DNA of 25,830 bases from assembly GCA_964362365.1 (NCBI GenBank), contig CAYIEF010000013.1:1-25830 (forward strand), written 5' to 3'. Position 1 is the stretch's first letter. Each line of letters begins with the position of its first letter. The notes beneath the pieces were generated by a model that had not been told where the DNA came from, made no database searches, and saw only the letters and a program-made list of their open reading frames with translations. A program made the position numbers and the translations under genes. The stretch is from JACPIL01 sp964362365 (GTDB lineage: Archaea; Nanobdellota; Nanobdellia; Woesearchaeales; GW2011-AR9). Below are positions 23,205-25,830 of the stretch, one piece after another.

Positions 23205-23732
23205 CTTCTGACTACAACTCAACCCGTCCTTGATCGGAATCAATTCTGTCTTCAACTGCGGATGGCGTAACACTGCTTCTTTGTAGTCCTGACAGCCGTC
23301 CATGGTAATATTGTCGGCGATGATCAATCCGCCTTTCTGCACTAATTTTATACAATGTTCTAAAACAGTATTATATTGTTTTTTTGCAAAGTCAATGAAA
23401 AGAATGTCATAATAATCTGGTTTCTCTTTTGCTAGTCGTTTGACAATCTCTACCGCATCTCCAACCAACACTTGAGCTTTAATCCCATACCTCTTAAAAT
23501 TCTGTCGTGCTTCTTCAGCAATAATCACATTCACTTCTAAAGTAGTTAATTCTGCTCCCGCGCTGCCTAGAATGCAGCCGCTGTAGCCATTGGCGGTTCC
23601 TAATTCAAGAATTTTTTTTGGTTTTACTTGCTGTACTTTTTTTAGAAGCCATGTTCCTTTTTTAGAACCGATGATGGGGATTCCTCGAGCGAGGCTTTCT
23701 TGTTCGAGCGGCTGGAGATGTTGCAGAATCAT
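23199..23732 (-). CDS. SAM-dependent O-methyltransferase family protein (Methyltransf_3-like)
   Basis: 177 aa. The Rossmann methyltransferase elements are present: motif I KKILELGTANGYSGC (about 39-53), the acidic strand TTLEVN, GDAVEIV, the metal/substrate strand DILFIDFAKKQY (Asp114) and GGLIIADNI (Asp140, Asn141). This order and the D...DN set match the class I, metal-dependent O-methyltransferase family (COG4122). The substrate is unknown; homologues act on small catechol-like molecules or on tRNA wobble uridine (TrmR). The ATG overlaps the stop of the sigma-factor gene by four bases (ATGA), so the two are translated together. The C-terminus is short (LSCSQKI). Confidence 0.88.
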   Translation of the reverse strand: MILQHLQPLEQESLARGIPIIGSKKGTWLLKKVQQVKPKKILELGTANGYSGCILGSAGAELTTLEVNVIIAEEARQNFKRYGIKAQVLVGDAVEIVKRLAKEKPDYYDILFIDFAKKQYNTVLEHCIKLVQKGGLIIADNITMDGCQDYKEAVLRHPQLKTELIPIKDGLSCSQKI

Positions 23733-24274
23733 CTTCGTTCATACTTTTGCTCGATCTGCTTTTTTCCTCGGTGAATTCTCGACATTACTGTTCCCTTTGG
23801 AATATCAAGTTGCTCGCCAATCTCCTGATAGGACAGTCCTTTAAGGAACCTAAGCCGTGACGCTTCTCTTATTCCGCAATCAGCAAGAGCGTCGATGGAT
23901 TGACTGATGCCTTCCAATTCTTCTTTAGTTTGAGTTAGTTCTTCCGGATTGGAAAAATTATAATCCCCGCTCATGGTAGTATAATGTTGCTTCGTTTCCT
24001 CTAATTTTTTTCTTTTTAGGTGGTTAAGTGCTGCATTTTTAGCAATGGTGCCAAGCCAATTTTTGAAACTATCCCTTGGAGTTTTTTCTTCTTGCGGAGA
24101 ATACGCATTAATGCTTCGCAAAACTCTCATAAACGCATCTTGAGTTATTTCTTCGGCCATGGTTCTTTCTCTTATTCTTTGGAATACTATGTTGTAAACA
24201 AAGGAATGTTCTGTTTTGTACATTTCTTCAAAGCTGGTGAAACCAGTTTTTGGAAAAGCTATCAATGCTGTCAT
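23729..24274 (-). CDS. ECF-type sigma factor-like protein (sigma-70 regions 2 and 4)
   Basis: 181 aa. Region 2 (about 14-90) is complete: FEEMYKTEHSFVYNIV, ITQDAFMRVLRSI (region 2.2, normally contacting the RNA polymerase clamp) and NWLGTIAKNAALNHLKRKK (regions 2.3/2.4, promoter opening and -10 recognition). A linker with Glu/Thr follows, then region 4 (about 120-178) with ASRLRFLKGLSYQEIGEQLD and KGTVMSRIHRGKKQIEQKY, a clear helix-turn-helix. This is the normal layout and length of a bacterial extracytoplasmic-function sigma factor. Archaeal RNA polymerase uses TBP and TFB, so its role here is unknown; it could be a repurposed DNA-binding protein. No anti-sigma gene is visible. It has an archaeal TATA box (24298-24305) and is coupled to the methyltransferase gene. 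Confidence 0.93.
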   Translation of the reverse strand: MTALIAFPKTGFTSFEEMYKTEHSFVYNIVFQRIRERTMAEEITQDAFMRVLRSINAYSPQEEKTPRDSFKNWLGTIAKNAALNHLKRKKLEETKQHYTTMSGDYNFSNPEELTQTKEELEGISQSIDALADCGIREASRLRFLKGLSYQEIGEQLDIPKGTVMSRIHRGKKQIEQKYERR

Positions 24275-24297
24275 TGATTAGTGAGTAAAGGGGTTTA

Positions 24298-24305
24298 ATT
24301 ATAAA
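24298..24305 (-). promoter_or_regulatory. TATA box for the sigma factor-like gene
   Basis: Minus-strand TTTATAAT centred about 27 bases before the ATG at 24274, the spacing of a leaderless archaeal promoter. The gene appears adapted to archaeal transcription. Confidence 0.65.
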
Positions 24306-24345
24306 CCTTTCTGGCGGAATTTCGCAAAGGAAAGCATGTGTTTAA

Positions 24346-24453
24346 TTTTTTGTGACCTTTACTGATACCACGCTTTCGCTAAACGTTACAACTCTAACAT
24401 TGGCACCTTAAACGAATGATCAGAAAACGATGAATTTTAGATGTGGGGCGCCT
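24346..24453. repeat. Left three-block inverted repeat of regulator module
   Basis: Contains TTTTTTGTGACC (24346-24357), AACATTGGCACC (24396-24407) and GTGGGGCGCCT (24443-24453), each exactly matched, in inverted order, by the right copy at 25592-25644. Spacers are 38 and 35 bases here, against 8 and 10 on the right. The innermost block ends ten bases from the stop codon of the 122-aa gene. Confidence 0.75.
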
Positions 24454-24463
24454 TTTCTTAATC

Positions 24464-24832
24464 TTAAAAAATTCTGTTCTTCTGATATGCTTCATATCTT
24501 TCTTTTCTTCTGGCGTCAACAATAGCTTCATAAATCTCCCTTCCTTCTGATGTAATCTCATAATCATTTAATGTTGACCAATAGATGTTATTTTTTTCTA
24601 TTCCCATTTGCCTATTTCCGTCAATCCATTTCACATAACCAAGTGAACGAAGAACTTCCATCTCTAGACTTATTCCTTCAGGATTTATGTGCCTTCTCTT
24701 ATCTCCAATACTCTTTCCAGCAATTAGGTTCCCAAGCGCTTGAAATGCGGCGGCTTCTACGTCTTTTAAAAAGCCTTTTATTCGTGCTTCAAATTCAGCT
24801 TCCTTATCATCCCAATTCCATGTGGTGGTCAT
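24464..24832 (-). CDS. Unknown 122-aa protein, winged-helix-like C-terminal half
   Basis: Begins with a charged helical part (NWDDKEAEFEARIKGFLKDV), followed by AAFQALGNLIAGKS. The second half, LEMEVLRSLGYVKWIDGNRQ then DYEITSEGREIYEAIV, has the helix, hairpin wing and final helix pattern of winged-helix DNA-binding proteins, especially the ending I-T-x-x-G-R-x-x-Y/L. Family not certain. It is divergent from the HTH_10 regulator gene (104 bases between starts), and both lie inside the inverted repeats. A minus-strand TATA-like TTTATAAT (24865-24872) lies about 33-40 bases upstream. Confidence 0.68.
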   Translation of the reverse strand: MTTTWNWDDKEAEFEARIKGFLKDVEAAAFQALGNLIAGKSIGDKRRHINPEGISLEMEVLRSLGYVKWIDGNRQMGIEKNNIYWSTLNDYEITSEGREIYEAIVDARRKERYEAYQKNRIF

Positions 24833-24906
24833 TTTAGTATATCTGTTGAGTAGAAACTAACTTGATTATAAAATTTACCCCGAACATATACGGATTTTTA
24901 GAAAGA

Positions 24907-24914
24907 TTTATATT
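24907..24914 (+). promoter_or_regulatory. TATA box for HTH_10 regulator gene
   Basis: TTTATATT centred about 26 bases before the ATG at 24937, consistent with a leaderless transcript. Confidence 0.6.
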
Positions 24915-24936
24915 AAACCAATTATTCAGATAATCC

Positions 24937-25593
24937 ATGTGGCAATTAAAATTCCAACACGTCCATAAAGATTGTTTGTATTTGAGGCAACTTCAAAAGT
25001 TACGTTTAACTATGTATGGGTATCCTCTCAATTATTTCAAAGAAAACAAAACTTACTATTTTCATGGGCTTCAAATTTTACACGGAAACAGCAGAAACAT
25101 CAAAAAATACATCTACTACCTGAAAAACATTTCCACCATTAAAAATATTGAAGCTATTTCAGAGAATGGTATCATATTCAAAGCCGCAATAAAAAGTAAT
25201 ATCCCCTATTACCAAAGCATCTACAATCAAAAAATGATTTACTTAAAACCAATCATCCATAAAGAGGGGATTGAGACCTTTGAAGTTGCTAGTTGGGATA
25301 GGAAATTATTGGAAAAAATTATCAAAAACATTCAAACAAACAAAAATTCTGTCGACTTTAGGTTACATTTTCTTAAACAAAAAACACCTAAAGAAATTTT
25401 TCTCCCTCAAATTCTACCAAAACTAACCTCTAACCAACGAAGAATAGTAACTGTCGCTAAAGAACGAGGTTATTGGGAATATCCCAGAATGATAACCCTT
25501 GACGCATTAGCTAAAGAACTAAAATTAAGCAAATCAAGCCTTCATGAAACACTACGGAGAGCTGAAGTAAAAATCTTAAACTTCTTTATTTAG
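24937..25593 (+). CDS. HTH_10 (bacterio-opsin activator type) transcription regulator
   Basis: 218 aa. The C-terminal 50 residues (about 164-213) fit the HTH_10 domain: LTSNQRRIVTVAKERGYWEY, PRMITLDALAKELKLSKSSL, then HETLRRAEVKIL, with the family's G-Y-x-x-x-P-R turn and the K-S-S-L-H-E-x-L-R-R-A-E recognition region. The N-terminal 160 residues are of the sensor type that precedes this domain in archaeal Bat-like regulators, but no specific ligand domain is recognised. It presumably binds DNA to control nearby or distant genes. The gene looks more A-rich than its neighbours, which with the flanking inverted repeats hints at separate origin. Its TAG stop overlaps the first base pair of the right repeat. 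Confidence 0.9.
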   Translation: MWQLKFQHVHKDCLYLRQLQKLRLTMYGYPLNYFKENKTYYFHGLQILHGNSRNIKKYIYYLKNISTIKNIEAISENGIIFKAAIKSNIPYYQSIYNQKMIYLKPIIHKEGIETFEVASWDRKLLEKIIKNIQTNKNSVDFRLHFLKQKTPKEIFLPQILPKLTSNQRRIVTVAKERGYWEYPRMITLDALAKELKLSKSSLHETLRRAEVKILNFFI

Positions 25594-25644
25594 GCGCCCC
25601 ACTTACTAGAACGGTGCCAATGTTCTACGTACGGTCACAAAAAA
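25592..25644. repeat. Right three-block inverted repeat of regulator module
   Basis: AGGCGCCCCAC (25592-25602), GGTGCCAATGTT (25613-25624) and GGTCACAAAAAA (25633-25644), the exact complements of the three blocks at 24346-24453. It begins inside the stop codon of the regulator gene. Confidence 0.75.
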
Positions 25645-25830
25645 CTCTGCGGTGCTCGGCTGCGATCTGCGCTACTCGGGGGACTACGCTCCCTCATTAT
25701 TTGATATTGTTTCGCCTTGCGGCGAAAGACGAGATTTACTTTCGGTCGCTAAAGTCCCCCAGACTTAACACCTCGTATAAGGATAGAATTGTTTTTCTTT
25801 TTCTATTTAACTTTATATTCCGGCTTGACT
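25645..25830. repeat. GC-rich palindromic intergenic element
   Basis: No coding frame is seen. GGGGGACT (25678-25685) pairs with AGTCCCCC (25753-25760) and encloses a perfect 7-bp hairpin TTTCGCC-TTGC-GGCGAAA (25710-25727). The segment is richer in G and C than the genes around it. It could be a dispersed repeat, a structured RNA or part of the neighbouring module; the last 60 bases are AT-rich with no visible feature before the window ends. Confidence 0.5.

Noticed and set aside
24571..24837. 88-codon plus-strand frame
   Set aside because: It is antisense to the 122-aa gene and low in complexity.
1..25830. CRISPR array
   Set aside because: No regularly spaced direct repeats were seen; the only direct repeats are the two 38-bp promoter copies.

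Overview
The window looks archaeal and fits a DPANN lineage of the Woesearchaeota/Pacearchaeota kind. The lineage is an inference from gene content; no marker here proves it. Evidence for an archaeon: most genes start about 26-36 bases downstream of a TATA-like box, often with no room for a leader. There is a tRNA with bulge-helix-bulge introns, an FtsZ1-type FtsZ, the archaeal type of cytidylate kinase, a long archaeal FKBP, an HTH_10 (bacterio-opsin activator type) regulator, and large secreted proteins with a QVTIFIIIG-type membrane anchor. Base composition is moderately AT-rich.

Layout. (1) 1-1265: thymidylate synthase followed by a dihydrofolate reductase cut by the window edge, both minus strand. 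(2) 1360-5008: a nucleotidyltransferase/small-protein pair, a YggU-family protein with a membrane protein, a broken RlaP/COG3541-type nucleotidyltransferase disrupted by a twin-hairpin insertion, and a DUF4258/DUF2283 toxin-antitoxin-like pair. (3) 5033-14653: three large extracellular proteins (780, 1097 and 799 aa). Between them lie two diverged copies of a unit made of a 41-aa protein on the plus strand that converges on, and overlaps, a PIN-domain gene on the minus strand. One PIN copy has lost 76 residues in frame. A minimal nucleotidyltransferase and a 39-aa reading frame sit between the copies. (4) 14778-18551: housekeeping genes for FtsZ, FKBP and CMP kinase, with an unknown 120-aa protein and a lipoprotein. 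(5) 18654-22561: a coiled-coil membrane protein, an unknown 317-aa protein, a GT2 glycosyltransferase, a small unknown protein and a glucoamylase-like (alpha/alpha)6-barrel protein. (6) 22624-24274: a small acidic protein, a tRNA-Arg(CCU) gene interrupted twice, an O-methyltransferase and a complete ECF-type sigma factor. (7) 24346-25644: a divergent pair (winged-helix-like protein and HTH_10 regulator) bracketed by three-block inverted repeats, then a GC-rich palindromic stretch to the end.

The strongest observations: the tRNA-Arg(CCU), where removing 62 nt from the anticodon loop and 87 nt from the T loop gives a perfect 75-nt cloverleaf; the duplicated convergent PIN/41-aa unit; the bacterial-type ECF sigma factor expressed from an archaeal TATA box and overlapping a methyltransferase gene; the inverted-repeat-bounded regulator module; and the twin-hairpin element inserted in a nucleotidyltransferase gene. 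All functions are read from the sequence alone; no database search was run.
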